Below are positions 23,096-23,461 of a stretch of DNA of 23,461 nt, in pieces. The notes below the pieces were generated by a model. That model was not told the DNA's origin, did no database searches, and saw only the letters and a list, made by a program, of their open reading frames with translations. Within the stretch, counting starts at the first letter, position 1; the number at the start of each line of letters is the position of its first letter. The translations under genes and the position numbers were made by a program. The stretch spans positions 1-23,461 of the forward strand of contig JBGVQS010000014.1 of assembly GCA_045127595.1 (NCBI GenBank), in the 5' to 3' direction. This DNA is from Scatosoma sp045127595. GTDB taxonomy: Bacteria > Bacillota > Clostridia > Christensenellales > Borkfalkiaceae.

Positions 23096-23461
23096 TTACA
23101 CCTCCGTAAAATCAAGCATATAAGGATTCCCCGATTGTTTTACCGTCTTTTCAACGTTTTCCGAAACTTCCTTGTGGTCTTGTTTCTCCTCTTTTAAAAG
23201 CACTTTTACCGGGGCAGAGAGCGTTTTCCCGCCCTTTTGCGCATGCTCCAAAACCGAAACAGCGTCAGCATGTAACTGTTTCTGTTCTTCCGGGGTAAGA
23301 ACCTTCGATTTACTCAATGCATTTGCAATCTCCGCGGATAATATCGCGGTGTTTTTGGAAACGTCAAACGTATCGTCAAGCTCCGCTTTAATTCCCTCAA
23401 AAAATCTTGCTACCGTTTTATTCACTTCTGCGGAGATGTCAAGATTGATTGACTGGCCGAC
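23096..23461 (-). CDS. Element-borne soluble helical protein, 5' end beyond window
   Basis: Unrecognised. The frame is open to the right edge; a GTG at 23423-23425 is possible but has no ribosome binding site, so the true start is probably outside. The visible part (about 121 residues) has no membrane segment, is mainly helical and highly charged (VARFFEGIKAELDD; LTPEEQKQLHADAVSVLEHA; KEEKQDHKEVSENVEKTVK), and ends NPYMLDFTEV. The last codons form the ribosome binding site of the next gene. First visible member of a three-gene set with two membrane proteins. Confidence 0.6.
   Translation of the reverse strand, partial: VGQSINLDISAEVNKTVARFFEGIKAELDDTFDVSKNTAILSAEIANALSKSKVLTPEEQKQLHADAVSVLEHAQKGGKTLSAPVKVLLKEEKQDHKEVSENVEKTVKQSGNPYMLDFTEV

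Overview
The window looks like a chromosomal segment of a low-to-mid-GC member of the Bacillota, most likely a gut-type Clostridia lineage. The signs are near-consensus sigma-A promoters, strong AGGAGG-type ribosome binding sites, a sporulation sigma factor of the sigma-K type, a ThiI without rhodanese domain paired with a cysteine desulfurase, an acyl-ACP thioesterase, and the GGGtGRT / NifU-like pair typical of anaerobic Clostridia. I cannot name a genus or species from sequence alone.

Layout. 1-1914 (+): 3' part of a bifunctional class A penicillin-binding protein, ending at a terminator shared with the facing operon. 1956-10055 (-): a tightly packed operon carA - carB::dapF fusion - small membrane protein - cysteine desulfurase - thiI. 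It is preceded by a leader (10056-10320) with a perfect sigma-A promoter, a 42-codon ORF and a terminator hairpin that overlaps the ORF's stop codon. 10375-12338 (-): argJ-like gene behind an acyl-ACP thioesterase gene whose promoter predicts a leaderless mRNA. 12593-15409 (+): a 927-residue protein with a PadR-type DNA-binding head, a coiled coil of about 600 residues and four C-terminal membrane segments. It is followed by a terminator and a near-consensus parS site. 15562-16413 (+): a tRNA promoter, a tRNA-Val copy interrupted by a 43-nt palindromic insert, an intact tRNA-Val(GAC), and a small membrane zinc-ribbon protein. 16486-18213 (-): GGGtGRT protein and NifU-like scaffold, with a perfect 16-bp palindrome just after their promoter. 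18435-19746 (-): sigma-K-like factor and RNase P RNA. 19968-21374 (+): pyruvate kinase. From about 21546 to the right edge: the end of an integrated element. It is marked by a 25-nt tRNA 3'-end fragment and carries an operon of membrane proteins with no recognised family.

The most striking biology is in the carbamoyl-phosphate/arginine/DAP genes. CarA has lost the catalytic Cys (Gly249) and His (Thr332) of its glutaminase triad, while both CarB synthetase halves look intact. This suggests an ammonia-dependent carbamoyl-phosphate synthetase. CarB is fused in frame to a DapF domain that keeps its substrate-binding residues and one catalytic Cys but has Gly in place of the other. The ArgJ homologue keeps its nucleophilic Thr but lacks other family signatures. 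Separately, the PadR / coiled-coil / membrane protein next to a parS site is a candidate for an undescribed DNA-to-membrane tether.
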